DNA from: Olsenella_L sp051876355
Lineage (GTDB): Bacteria; Actinomycetota; Coriobacteriia; Coriobacteriales; Atopobiaceae
Direction: 5' to 3'
Length of the DNA: 51,750 nt
NCBI GenBank assembly: GCA_051876355.1
Contig: JBJEHU010000018.1
Span: forward strand, 1-51,750
Below the pieces are notes generated by a model. The model was not told where the DNA came from. It did not search any database and saw only the letters and a program-made list of their open reading frames with translations. Below are positions 42,540-50,117 of the stretch, one piece after another. The translations under genes and the position numbers were made by a program. Numbering within the stretch: position 1 is the first letter of the stretch; each line of letters starts with the position of its first letter.

Positions 42540-42676
42540 ATGGCAGAAGAGATGAAGAGCTTCGACCTTTCGCATGGCACGGAGGGCACAGACCCGGAGA
42601 TTTTGGGGCTCTCGGGCAGGAATTCGCAGCGCTTGCGCAGGAGTACAAGCAGTGGCGGGAGGCAGTTCCCGCTTGA
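42540..42676 (+). pseudogene. Small gene with apparent -1 frameshift
   Basis: A strong GGGAGGGG site precedes an ATG at 42540 and the first 20 codons read well (MAEEMKSFDLSHGTEGTDPE). At ATTTTGGGG (42600-42608) the frame changes; read with a -1 shift it continues FGALGQEFAALAQEYKQWREAVPA and stops at 42676, a coherent helical C-terminus, while the zero frame turns into an Arg/Ser-rich stretch ending at 42725. The joined product would be about 45 residues of unknown function. The cause may be a lost T, a sequencing error, or recoding; the site is not a standard slippery heptamer. Confidence 0.5.
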
Positions 42677-42786
42677 CCTTGCTGCCTGCCGGAAGATGGA
42701 CGGGGAGCTGAGCGTCCAGGCCTGATGGTGACTGCCGGCCCTTCTCCCGCGATAGAATGGGACGCCTGAGGAGAAAGGATTATGAG

Positions 42787-43152
42787 GTGGACGAATATCT
42801 CGATCTGGCGGAGCGTCTGCGCGCCTTCAGGGACGAACGCGACTGGAAGCAGTTCCACAATCCCAAGGACCTTGCCATCTCCATCAGCCTCGAAGCAGCA
42901 GAGCTCCTCGAAGCATTCCAGTGGTCGGGAGCCGTTACATCGTCAGAAGGACGGGAGGACAAGATCCGCGAGGAGCTGGCAGATGTCCTTATCTACTGCT
43001 TCTACATGGCAGATGCCTGCGGGCTCGATCCGCTCGATATCATGCGTGCCAAGCTTGAGAAGAACAAGCAGAAGTATCCGGTAGCGCTCAGCCGCGGCAG
43101 CTCGAAGAAATACACGGAGCTCGAAGAGGGACATGAGGAAAGCGCTGAATAG
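42787..43152 (+). CDS. MazG-like nucleotide pyrophosphohydrolase
   Basis: A 121-residue protein: ERDWKQFHNPKDLAISISLEAAELLEAFQW, the MazG-type EExxE motif (E and DE clusters), then EELADVLIYCFYMADACGLDPLDIMRAKLEKNKQKYP, the second helix with EExxD. This is the compact dCTP/dNTP pyrophosphatase form. It removes non-canonical nucleotides. I chose GTG at 42787 with AAAGGA seven bases upstream; the usual family start reads MDEYLDLAERL, exactly as encoded there. It follows the small frameshifted gene by about 110 bases. Confidence 0.9.
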   Translation: MDEYLDLAERLRAFRDERDWKQFHNPKDLAISISLEAAELLEAFQWSGAVTSSEGREDKIREELADVLIYCFYMADACGLDPLDIMRAKLEKNKQKYPVALSRGSSKKYTELEEGHEESAE

Positions 43153-43186
43153 CTGAGACGGCGCAAATAGATGCCGAAAAGACAGG

Positions 43187-43227
43187 AGGGCCAGGGACGG
43201 CTGCTGACTGCAGCGTCTTCTGGCCCT
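43187..43227 (+). terminator. Large hairpin after the MazG-like gene
   Basis: AGGGCCAG (43187-43194) pairs with CTGGCCCT (43220-43227), enclosing an inner GACG/CTGC...GCAG/CGTC stem. There is no T-run directly after it, so it may terminate weakly or stabilise the 3' end. The next 214 bases to the MFS stop hold no supported gene. Confidence 0.5.
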
Positions 43228-43441
43228 GATCTCATGGCGCGATTTTCTCTGCATCGTTTAGACGTTACGCATGACGTCGAAACGTTTAGGGACAACTATG
43301 TCGGTGCAGAGCGATAGGTCCATGATCGAAGCGGATTATTTCGATACGTCACGAACTGAAGCTACGTTAGACACGCAGCCGGCACGGGGGGCGGTTCAGG
43401 AACAAGACTTGGTGCCCGTCTGCCTTGCTGCCAGCGAAAGG

Positions 43442-44617
43442 CTATGTCCTGGCTGCCTTGGCATGGCGGTCGCAGGACGTGAGGCAGATGGTCATGGCCA
43501 CAAGCAGCACCGCTGCCACCGGCACAAGGAAGAGCGGCGAGACATGCTCGATCAGAAGGCCGAGCAGAGGCGGCATGGAAAGAGATCCCACGTAGGCGCA
43601 TGCCATCTGGAGCCCCATGAGCGACTGTGCATGCTCCTCTCCGAAGCGGGAAGGCGTGAGCTGGATCATCTGCGGGTAGATTGGGGCGCAGCCAAGCCCG
43701 AGCAGCACGGTGCCTGCAGCAAGAAGCGGCAGGAAGCCTCTCGGAGCGAAGATGAGGGCAAGCACGCCGGCGCCGATGATGGCCTCGCCGAGATGCAGGA
43801 GCTGCTGTCCTGTCATGCGCAGGGTGAGGATGCCGGAGAAGAGCCTGCCCACCGTGATGCCGGCATAGAAGAGCGAGCCCAGAAGCGCCGCCGTTTCTGC
43901 GTCTATCCCATGGCCCATAACAAGGAAGGTCGGTGTCCAGAGGCCGCAGCAGGACTCGAGGGCGCAGTAGCAGAAGAAGCCCACGAGTGCCTGCCAGACG
44001 CCGGGGATGCGGAAAAGATCTCTGCGCGATGCAGCAGGATGCTCTGCCTTTTGCCCTTCCGCTCCTGAAGGCCGCTTTCCCCAGAGGCGGAGGCTCGAGA
44101 CCAGGACGCAGACGAGCACGGTCTGGATGATGCCGACCGTGATATAGCCGCCCTGCCAGCCAGCTCCCCGAGCGATGGCGCCCGCCATGATGACAGGGCC
44201 GGCGGCTGCCCCTATGCCCCAGCAGCAATGAAGCCAGTTCATATGGCGGGCCTCCGCATGGAGGGCGACATAGGCGTTGAGGGCAGCATCCACAGCTCCT
44301 GCGCCGAGGCCGTAGGGGATGGCCCAGAGGGCAAGCTGCCAGAAGGAGGTCACGGTCGAGAAACCGAAGAGGGCAACGGCCGTGAGTGCAACGGAGGCTG
44401 CCGTGAGGACGCCGGTACCGAGCCTGCGGACAAGCCGGTCGGTAAGCAGGCTCGAGACGATGGTGCCGAAGCAGATGATGCAGGAGATGATGCCTGCCGA
44501 GGACACAGCTGCACCAAGGGTTCCATGCATCGTCGGCCAGGCAGCGCCCAGAAGCCCATCAGGCAGGCCCAGGCTCACGAAGGCGAGATAGATGATTGCA
44601 AGGAGCGCGAATGGCAT
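43442..44617 (-). CDS. Major facilitator superfamily transporter (fucose-permease-like)
   Basis: A 391-residue protein with twelve membrane segments. It starts MPFALLAIIYLAFVSLGLPDGLLGAAWPTMHGTLGA, like FucP-branch sugar transporters, with the MFS loop TDRLVRRLGTGVLTAAS between TM2 and TM3 and NWLHCCWGIGAAAGPVIM in TM5. The start ATG at 44617 has AGAGGTC upstream; longer upstream frames are not membrane-like. The substrate is unknown; this subgroup often moves sugars or small organic acids by proton symport. A single minus-strand gene, divergent from the ABM protein. Confidence 0.88.
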   Translation of the reverse strand: MPFALLAIIYLAFVSLGLPDGLLGAAWPTMHGTLGAAVSSAGIISCIICFGTIVSSLLTDRLVRRLGTGVLTAASVALTAVALFGFSTVTSFWQLALWAIPYGLGAGAVDAALNAYVALHAEARHMNWLHCCWGIGAAAGPVIMAGAIARGAGWQGGYITVGIIQTVLVCVLVSSLRLWGKRPSGAEGQKAEHPAASRRDLFRIPGVWQALVGFFCYCALESCCGLWTPTFLVMGHGIDAETAALLGSLFYAGITVGRLFSGILTLRMTGQQLLHLGEAIIGAGVLALIFAPRGFLPLLAAGTVLLGLGCAPIYPQMIQLTPSRFGEEHAQSLMGLQMACAYVGSLSMPPLLGLLIEHVSPLFLVPVAAVLLVAMTICLTSCDRHAKAART

Positions 44618-44775
44618 GGATGACCTCTTCTGGCTTGGGAATGAACAGCACAAGCTAGGATAGCTGAAGAGGATTTGTCCTGCCGCTGGCAGAAGATATC
44701 GGGCTTCTTCATCAGGCGGCGCCTGCCCGCTGACAGAATATGATGCAGAAAGCAAAGGAAGAGGAGTGCGGGAGC

Positions 44776-45108
44776 ATGGCAATAACGGTGAATCTCAGGT
44801 ACACGGGAAAAGACGGCAGCGCGAAGAAGTTCGCCGAGGAGATGGAGGCGTCGGGCACGGTCGAAGCCATCCGTGCAGAACCTGGCAATCTCCGCTATGA
44901 GTACTGGGTCTCCTTCGATGACCCCGAGATGGTCCTTCTGATCGATTCTTGGGAGAATCAGGAAGCGATCGATGCCCACCATGCATCTCCCATGATGAAG
45001 ACGATTGCAGAGCTGCGCGACAAGTACGACCTGCACATGACGTTCGAGCGCTATGTTTCGGACGAGGCAGGCATGCCCGAGAGCGACCAGAAGTTCATCA
45101 GGAAGTAG
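44776..45108 (+). CDS. Antibiotic biosynthesis monooxygenase (ABM)-domain protein, quinol monooxygenase-like
   Basis: This 110-residue protein begins MAITVNLRYTGKDGSAKKFAEEMEASGTVEAIRAEPGNLRYEYWVSFDDPEMVLLIDSWENQEAIDAHHASPMM, the dimeric ferredoxin-like ABM fold with the conserved NxxYEY(W) and DSWENQEAIDAHHAS stretch of putative quinol monooxygenases (YgiN-like). No haem or metal motif is visible, as is usual for these cofactor-free enzymes. The ATG at 44776 follows GGAGTGCGGGAGC. The reaction is unproven. Single gene, possible stress role. Confidence 0.85.
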   Translation: MAITVNLRYTGKDGSAKKFAEEMEASGTVEAIRAEPGNLRYEYWVSFDDPEMVLLIDSWENQEAIDAHHASPMMKTIAELRDKYDLHMTFERYVSDEAGMPESDQKFIRK

Positions 45109-45451
45109 GGGAGAGACAGGTAGCCTGACTGCTCTGATCCTCTGCATATCCGTCCGCTTTTGCGCCATGGCTTCATCGCTGTGGCGCTCTTTCATAGTCG
45201 CATTCGTCCCATTTCAGCAATCTTGCATCCGGACTCGCCCTCCAGTGCAAGAAGAGGCAGGCCTTGCTCTCTGCTTCGCGAAGCTCCTGGCGATGCCTGG
45301 TTTCCCAGCTGAGGAAGATGTGCATGCCCCTGCAAAGGAGAACGGTTTCCTCCTCGAGCGGACCGGCATGGCATGCCACGGACATCGGCCGGAAGCAGCA
45401 CGGCGCCTATCGGAGCTCCTGTCTGGACACGTGCTAGAGTTGGTATGCCGA
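45109..45451. other. Gene-poor stretch with one weak minus-strand frame
   Basis: No plus-strand gene is supported. On the minus strand, 45173-45385 encodes 70 residues whose later half has codon use like real genes (RQELREAESKACLFLHWRAS) but it has no ribosome site, so it may be a decayed or unrecognised small gene rather than a functional one. Confidence 0.3.
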
Positions 45452-45481
45452 GATGCCGGCCTCTCTGGGAGGGCCGGCATC
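45452..45481 (+). promoter_or_regulatory. 10-bp perfect hairpin in the macro-gene leader
   Basis: GATGCCGGCC pairs with GGCCGGCATC around a 10-base loop that can add CTC/GAG pairs, 29 bases before the macro-domain start. No T-run follows, so it is not an ordinary terminator; it could be an RNA element or stabilising 5' structure of the macro-vWA unit. Confidence 0.45.
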
Positions 45482-45510
45482 TGCATCTTGAGCCTGCGAA
45501 TGGAGCCTCC

Positions 45511-46578
45511 ATGCCGCTTTCCCTTGTCCGCCAGGACATCACCCATATGAAGGTCGACTGCATCGTCAATGCCGCAAACGAGCATCTGAGAGAGGGCGGC
45601 GGCGTCTGTGGCGCCATCTTCCATGCGGCAGGGGAAGACGAGATGCGCGCTGCCTGTGCAAAGATCGGCCATGTCGCGACAGGCGAGGCTGTAGCGACAC
45701 CGGGCTTCCATCTTCCGGCGCGCTATGTGATCCATGCGGCAGGACCGATCTGGAATGTGCCCTATGCATCAGAGGAGAAGAAGCGCCAGCTGCTTGCACG
45801 CTGCTACACGAGCTCGCTCGACCTCGCACGAAAGCTCGGCGCTTCCTCCATCGCCTTCCCGCTGATCTCTTCTGGCTCCTTCGGCTGCCCGAAGAAGGTG
45901 GCCCTCGAGACAGCGACGGCGGCAATTCGCAGCTGGCTCCTGAAGGTGGCAGGCACAGACGATAAAGCAGCCACCTCTGATATGGACGTCTATCTCGTCG
46001 TCTTCGACCATGACGCGATCATCGCGGCGCGCGGGCTCGAGCGCGACCTCGAGGAATACATCAGCGAATCCTATGTGGACGAGACAGAGCTCCGCCATCC
46101 CGCATCGAGCCGCAATCTTGCAAGCGAGATAGGCTCTGGGGCGGCAGCGGATTACGGCAGGATGTCGCTGTTCTCGGCGGCTCCGATGGCAGCAGGTGCC
46201 GATGAGGAGCACGAGCTCGACGATCTTCTGGACAGGCTCGATGCGCCATTCTCCGAGACCCTGCTTTCGATGATCGACGCGCGGGGCATGACCGATGCCG
46301 AGGTATATAGTGCCGCGAACCTCACGAGGCAGTACTTCAGCAAGCTCAGGTCCGGCAAGATCCATCCGAGCAAGCGTGTCGTGCTGGCGCTTGCCGTGGC
46401 GCTGCGGCTCGACCTTGACCAGACAAAGCTTCTGCTCGAGCGTGCCGGCTATACGCTTGCCCACAACAGCAAGTTCGATGTGATCGTCGAGTTCTTCATA
46501 GACCGTGGCATCTACGATGTCGACGAAATCAACTATGCGCTCTTCCGCCACGACCAGCAGCTCCTGGGCGTTGCATAG
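45511..46578 (+). CDS. Macro-domain protein with C-terminal XRE-like domain
   Basis: 355 residues. The N-terminal macro domain (about 1-175) has DCIVNAANEHLREGGGVCGAIFHAAG (NAAN at 20-23, glycine loop 29-36) and ISSGSFGCP (119-126), the ADP-ribose-binding pattern; such domains bind or remove ADP-ribose. A linker follows, then a C-terminal domain (about 245-355) with FSETLLSMIDARGMTDAEVYSAANLTRQYFSKLRSGKIHPSKRVVLALAVALRLDLDQTKLLLERAGY, a Cro/C1-type helix-turn-helix pattern. The ATG at 45511 follows GAATGGAGCC. It lies just before a vWA gene; this pairing is known in Firmicutes from memory, but its role is not established. Confidence 0.85.
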   Translation: MPLSLVRQDITHMKVDCIVNAANEHLREGGGVCGAIFHAAGEDEMRAACAKIGHVATGEAVATPGFHLPARYVIHAAGPIWNVPYASEEKKRQLLARCYTSSLDLARKLGASSIAFPLISSGSFGCPKKVALETATAAIRSWLLKVAGTDDKAATSDMDVYLVVFDHDAIIAARGLERDLEEYISESYVDETELRHPASSRNLASEIGSGAAADYGRMSLFSAAPMAAGADEEHELDDLLDRLDAPFSETLLSMIDARGMTDAEVYSAANLTRQYFSKLRSGKIHPSKRVVLALAVALRLDLDQTKLLLERAGYTLAHNSKFDVIVEFFIDRGIYDVDEINYALFRHDQQLLGVA

Positions 46579-46701
46579 GCATCCCTCCTGATGCGTCAGG
46601 CGATGTCGCCTCGGAGTTTACCTATTGCCTTCCTCCCGCCTCCAGACTCGTGGCAACACGAAGTCGAAAGAGCAGCTTGGCTGCTCAGAGAGGAGCTCAT
46701 C

Positions 46702-47412
46702 ATGGCAGAGCGCAGCAGCAGACACACCGGCGGCAGGCAGGGAAGAGACGTCCGGAAGCTTCAGGGCAAGGTCCAGAAAGGCCTCACGGAGCTTGTCTTC
46801 GTCGTCGACGAGTCCGGCTCCATGTACGATCTCGCACAGGATACCGTGGGCGGCTTCAACTCCATGCTGAAGAAGAACAAGGAGGCCGATGGCAGGGCCA
46901 ATGTCTCGGCGGTCTTCTTCAATGGCAGGTCCCGCGTCGCAATCGACCGCGTGCCTATCGAGCAGGTACGCCCCTTGAAGGCACGCGACTATGAGCCGGA
47001 AGGATGCACGGCCTTGCTCGATGCGCTCGGTGGTGCCATCAGCCATACAGCGCTTGTGCAGAGCTGCCAGCCGGAAGGATACCGTGCAGAGCATGTCGTC
47101 TTTGTCGTAATCACGGATGGACTCGAGAATGCAAGCCGCACATACAGCTACTCCCGCGTGAAGCGGATGATCGAGGGGTACCAGCGCCAGGGCTGGGAGT
47201 TCGTGTTCCTCGGGGCGAACATCGATGCGGCAGCCGAAGCGGAGCGTCTCGGTATCGCAGAGGACCATGCCGCGCAGTATGTCTCTGACGGTGCGGGGAT
47301 GGATCTTGCCTATGGGGCCATGGCGGAGGTGACGTGCGCGGTCCGAGCTACGGGTGCTGTGCCCAAGGGATGGAACGCACGCGTGAACGCAGATGCCCGC
47401 AGGCGTGGATAG
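46702..47412 (+). CDS. von Willebrand factor A domain protein, cytoplasmic
   Basis: 236 residues with no signal peptide. The vWA MIDAS metal site is complete: DESGS (D36, S38, S40), Thr103 in GCTALLDALG and Asp139 in VITDGLENAS. Such single-domain intracellular vWA proteins are thought to act as protein-interaction or chaperone-like factors. A polar, Arg/Lys-rich N-terminus (1-27) precedes the domain. The ATG at 46702 follows AGAGGAGC. It is the second gene of the macro-vWA unit, 123 bases downstream of the macro gene. Confidence 0.88.
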   Translation: MAERSSRHTGGRQGRDVRKLQGKVQKGLTELVFVVDESGSMYDLAQDTVGGFNSMLKKNKEADGRANVSAVFFNGRSRVAIDRVPIEQVRPLKARDYEPEGCTALLDALGGAISHTALVQSCQPEGYRAEHVVFVVITDGLENASRTYSYSRVKRMIEGYQRQGWEFVFLGANIDAAAEAERLGIAEDHAAQYVSDGAGMDLAYGAMAEVTCAVRATGAVPKGWNARVNADARRRG

Positions 47413-47467
47413 AGCTTTGCCGTCTGCCTATAGCTGCAATGACGCCTGGGACTGGCTCTGGCCGGCC

Positions 47468-48187
47468 TCAGGCGTTTCTGCTCACTTCGAGGTCGAACGA
47501 GTTGCTGTCGCCGCGGTAGGTGGCAACGGAGTATTCCACAGCGGTGCCTTCTGCGTCGCGTGCGACGGAGTGGAAGACGATCAAGGGATCTCCTGGCTCC
47601 ACATCGAGGAGTGCTGCCGTGGCGCCTTCGGCCTTGATGGCTTCGAGATGGCGGCGTGCGCTCATGACCTGGTGTCCGCATTCGTCCATCGCGGCATAGA
47701 GGCTCTTCCTGTTGAAGTCGTAGGCATCGAGTCCGGGGTAGGGGGTGCAGGGGATGTAGCTCTCCACAAACACGTTGGGCTGGTCGTCTGCATAGCGGAG
47801 GCGCACGAGCTTGTAGACTTCGTCGTCCTGTGCCAGCTCGAGCTTTTCCCGTACGGTCTTATCTGCTTTCTCGCGGCGAAACGTCAGCACCTGCGTGCGG
47901 GGCATGCGTCCGGCCATGCGCATCGCGTCCTCGAAGCTCGCCAAGCCCATCGAGAAGCCGCGCTGGTCCACCTTGGGATGCGTGACCACGGTGCCGCGCT
48001 TGCGGCGCTTCTCGAGAAATCCTTCGCTAGCAAGTATCTGCAGCGCCTGGCGTACGGTAGGCCTGCTCACGCCGTAGGACTTTGCGAGCTCTATCTCCGT
48101 AGGGATGGTCGAGCCTTCGGGGTAGGTCCCGTCCCTGATCTTCGCGAGGAGATCGTCCTTTATCTTGTCGTAGAGCGTCGCTGCCAC
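47468..48187 (-). CDS. GntR-family regulator with UTRA domain (HutC subfamily)
   Basis: A 239-residue protein: an N-terminal winged helix LYDKIKDDLLAKIRDGTYPEGSTIPTEIELAKSYGVSRPTVRQALQILASEGFLEKRRKRGTVV, then a UTRA effector domain (about 90-239) with YADDQPNVFVESYIPCTPYPG and AATALLDVEPGDPLIVF-like stretch. UTRA domains bind small ligands, commonly sugar phosphates. The GTG start at 48187 follows AAAGG. It is divergent from deoC, so it most likely controls the deoC-manA-like-RmlD-like operon. Confidence 0.92.
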   Translation of the reverse strand: MAATLYDKIKDDLLAKIRDGTYPEGSTIPTEIELAKSYGVSRPTVRQALQILASEGFLEKRRKRGTVVTHPKVDQRGFSMGLASFEDAMRMAGRMPRTQVLTFRREKADKTVREKLELAQDDEVYKLVRLRYADDQPNVFVESYIPCTPYPGLDAYDFNRKSLYAAMDECGHQVMSARRHLEAIKAEGATAALLDVEPGDPLIVFHSVARDAEGTAVEYSVATYRGDSNSFDLEVSRNA

Positions 48188-48368
48188 GTCTGGCCTTTCG
48201 ATCGAGCTGATGCCTCCATTGTAGGCGAGCGGACGGGATAGATGATAGGTATGACATAAAAATGAGGAGATGCAGGGAATCTGATGCAGATATCTGCTGA
48301 TGGAATGTGGCGATAGCCGAAAAAGTGCAGAGAAAGAGAGCGCGCAGAATCCATCGATAGCGCTAATA

Positions 48369-48377
48369 TGTCAGACA
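48369..48377 (+). promoter_or_regulatory. Candidate GntR operator before deoC
   Basis: TGTCAGACA is a perfect 9-bp palindrome placed right after a -10-like TAATAT (48364-48369) and about 55 bases before the deoC start. A second palindrome TATGACATA lies at 48250-48258 nearer the regulator gene. Both could be operators of the divergent GntR protein; identity is inferred from position. Confidence 0.45.
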
Positions 48378-48430
48378 AAAAGACGGATAGAGGCAGAAGA
48401 GGCTGCCTACCTTCCAGAAAGGAAGCATGC

Positions 48431-49141
48431 ATGAAGCGCTATACCCTCGCGGATCTTGCCTATATGGTCGATCACACGAATCTGCACCCCGATGCCACGC
48501 ACGAAGACATGGAGAAGTTCTGCCATGAGGCGGTCGAGTATGGCTTCCATATGGTCGCCGTCAACTCGGTGCAGTCGAAGCTCTGCTCGACGCTCCTTGC
48601 CGGCACGAATGTCCATACCGGTGCTGCCATCGCATTTCCCCTCGGCCAGACCTCGATTGCTGCCAAGGTATTCGAGACGAAGGATGCGCTGGCAAACGGC
48701 GCGAACGAGATCGACTACGTCGTGAATCTCACAGAGGTCAAGGCAGGCAACTGGGACTATATCGAGTCCGAGATGTCCCAGATCGTCGCCGTCTGCCGCG
48801 AGGCAGGCATTCCCTCGAAGGTCATCTTCGAGAACTGCCTTCTGAGCGATGAGGAGAAGATAAGGCTCTGCGAGGTGGCTTCGAAGGTGCTGCCGACCTT
48901 CGTGAAGACCTCTACCGGCTTCTCGACGGGTGGCGCTACGGTCGAGGATGTCCGCCTCATGCGCGAGCATGTCGATCCGCGCGTGAAGGTGAAGGCAGCA
49001 GGCGGCATCCGGACAGCCGATGCCTTCCTTGCAATGGTCGCAGCAGGTGCCGAGCGTATCGGCTGCAGCGCTGGCGTTCCCATCATGGAAGAGCTCAAGC
49101 GCCGTGCAGCAGAGTCTGGCACTGACGTGTTCGAGGTCTAG
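48431..49141 (+). CDS. deoC: Deoxyribose-phosphate aldolase
   Basis: This 236-residue class I aldolase has the Schiff-base Lys159 in FVKTSTGF, Asp95 in NEIDYVVN and Lys188 in VKVKAAGGIRT, all matching DeoC. It splits 2-deoxyribose 5-phosphate into glyceraldehyde 3-phosphate and acetaldehyde, completing deoxynucleoside catabolism. The ATG at 48431 follows AAAGGAAG. It is first gene of a three-gene operon under a divergent GntR regulator, followed by a mannose-6-phosphate-isomerase-like and an NAD-binding sugar-nucleotide protein, an uncommon combination. Confidence 0.93.
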   Translation: MKRYTLADLAYMVDHTNLHPDATHEDMEKFCHEAVEYGFHMVAVNSVQSKLCSTLLAGTNVHTGAAIAFPLGQTSIAAKVFETKDALANGANEIDYVVNLTEVKAGNWDYIESEMSQIVAVCREAGIPSKVIFENCLLSDEEKIRLCEVASKVLPTFVKTSTGFSTGGATVEDVRLMREHVDPRVKVKAAGGIRTADAFLAMVAAGAERIGCSAGVPIMEELKRRAAESGTDVFEV

Positions 49142-49146
49142 ACGCT

Positions 49147-50109
49147 ATGGGACCGATTCAGCTGAAGCCGAACTACATCTCCCCGGTATGGTCAGGCCAG
49201 CGCATCAATGAGGCGAGGGGCCTTGCAGGGGATGTCTGGTACGGCGAGTCGTTCGATGTCTCCGTGCATACAGGCCTCGTGAATGCGGTCGAAGGTGGCC
49301 CCTTTGACGGCATGCCCCTTGACCGGCTTATCGATGAGCACCGCGAGGAGATCATGGGGGAGTGTGCAGGAGATCCCGGCATCGTGCAGGTCCTCACGAT
49401 GGACGCAGCACAGAACCTCTCCGTGCAGGTGCATCCCGATGAGGCATATGCGCAGGCGCACGAGCACGACCACGAGAAGACGGAGTCCTGGTACATCCTT
49501 GCAGCAGATCCAGGTGCCACCATCATCCTCGGCACGACGGCTGACGATATGGACGCGCTCCGTGCCGCTGCCCAAGACGACACGATTGGCGACCGCTATG
49601 GCCGTCGTGTCCCGGTCACAGAAGGCGACTTCGTCCTCGTGCCGGCAGGGACGCTCCATGCACTGGGTGCGGGCGTCTTTGCTGTCGAGGTCGGATCCTT
49701 CGGCTTCAAGACCTACCGCATCTGCGACTGGGGCCGTGGACGCGAGCTCCATGTGAAGCAGGGCTTTGATGTGCTGAGGACCGGGAGCAGGCCTGAGCCT
49801 GCACACCTTGGCGCCTTCGATCCAAATGCTCCTGCAGGCGTGCGCCGCGGCATAACGACCGAGATCTTCGTCTCCGATGTGGCCGATGTCAGGGGCAGCT
49901 GGAAGCAGAAGACCGATGGACGCTATTGCGTGCTTACCTGCGTAGCGGGAACAGCCAAGGTCAGCACGGAGGAGGGGACAGCAGAGCTTGCTCCCACACG
50001 CTCCCTCCTTGTGCCTGCATCGGCCGCAAGCTATACGGTCGAAGGGTGCTGCCGCGTGCTCAGGAGCTATGCGGTACGCCCGGGCGACAGTGCAGACAGA
50101 AATCTCTAG
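49147..50109 (+). CDS. Mannose-6-phosphate isomerase-like cupin (class I type)
   Basis: 320 residues with the type I phosphomannose isomerase metal ligands: Gln94 and His96 in VQVHPDE, Glu113 in EKTESWYIL and His171 in PAGTLHALG. It begins IQLKPNYISPVWSGQRINEARG, close to bacterial YvyI/ManA short forms. These enzymes interconvert mannose-6-phosphate and fructose-6-phosphate, though relatives act on other sugar phosphates. It starts six bases after deoC and is followed within eight bases by the next gene, so all three are cotranscribed. Confidence 0.88.
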   Translation: MGPIQLKPNYISPVWSGQRINEARGLAGDVWYGESFDVSVHTGLVNAVEGGPFDGMPLDRLIDEHREEIMGECAGDPGIVQVLTMDAAQNLSVQVHPDEAYAQAHEHDHEKTESWYILAADPGATIILGTTADDMDALRAAAQDDTIGDRYGRRVPVTEGDFVLVPAGTLHALGAGVFAVEVGSFGFKTYRICDWGRGRELHVKQGFDVLRTGSRPEPAHLGAFDPNAPAGVRRGITTEIFVSDVADVRGSWKQKTDGRYCVLTCVAGTAKVSTEEGTAELAPTRSLLVPASAASYTVEGCCRVLRSYAVRPGDSADRNL

Positions 50110-50117
50110 GAGGAGAC

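Noticed and set aside
42600..42608. Programmed -1 frameshift site as the definite cause of the small-gene frame change
   Set aside because: The run is not a standard slippery heptamer and no downstream stimulatory hairpin or pseudoknot is apparent, so a lost base is favoured over recoding.
43271..43441. Plus-strand frame beginning MTSKRLGTTMSVQSDRS
   Set aside because: No ribosome site and it continues as the antisense of the MFS gene. A peptide function cannot be supported.
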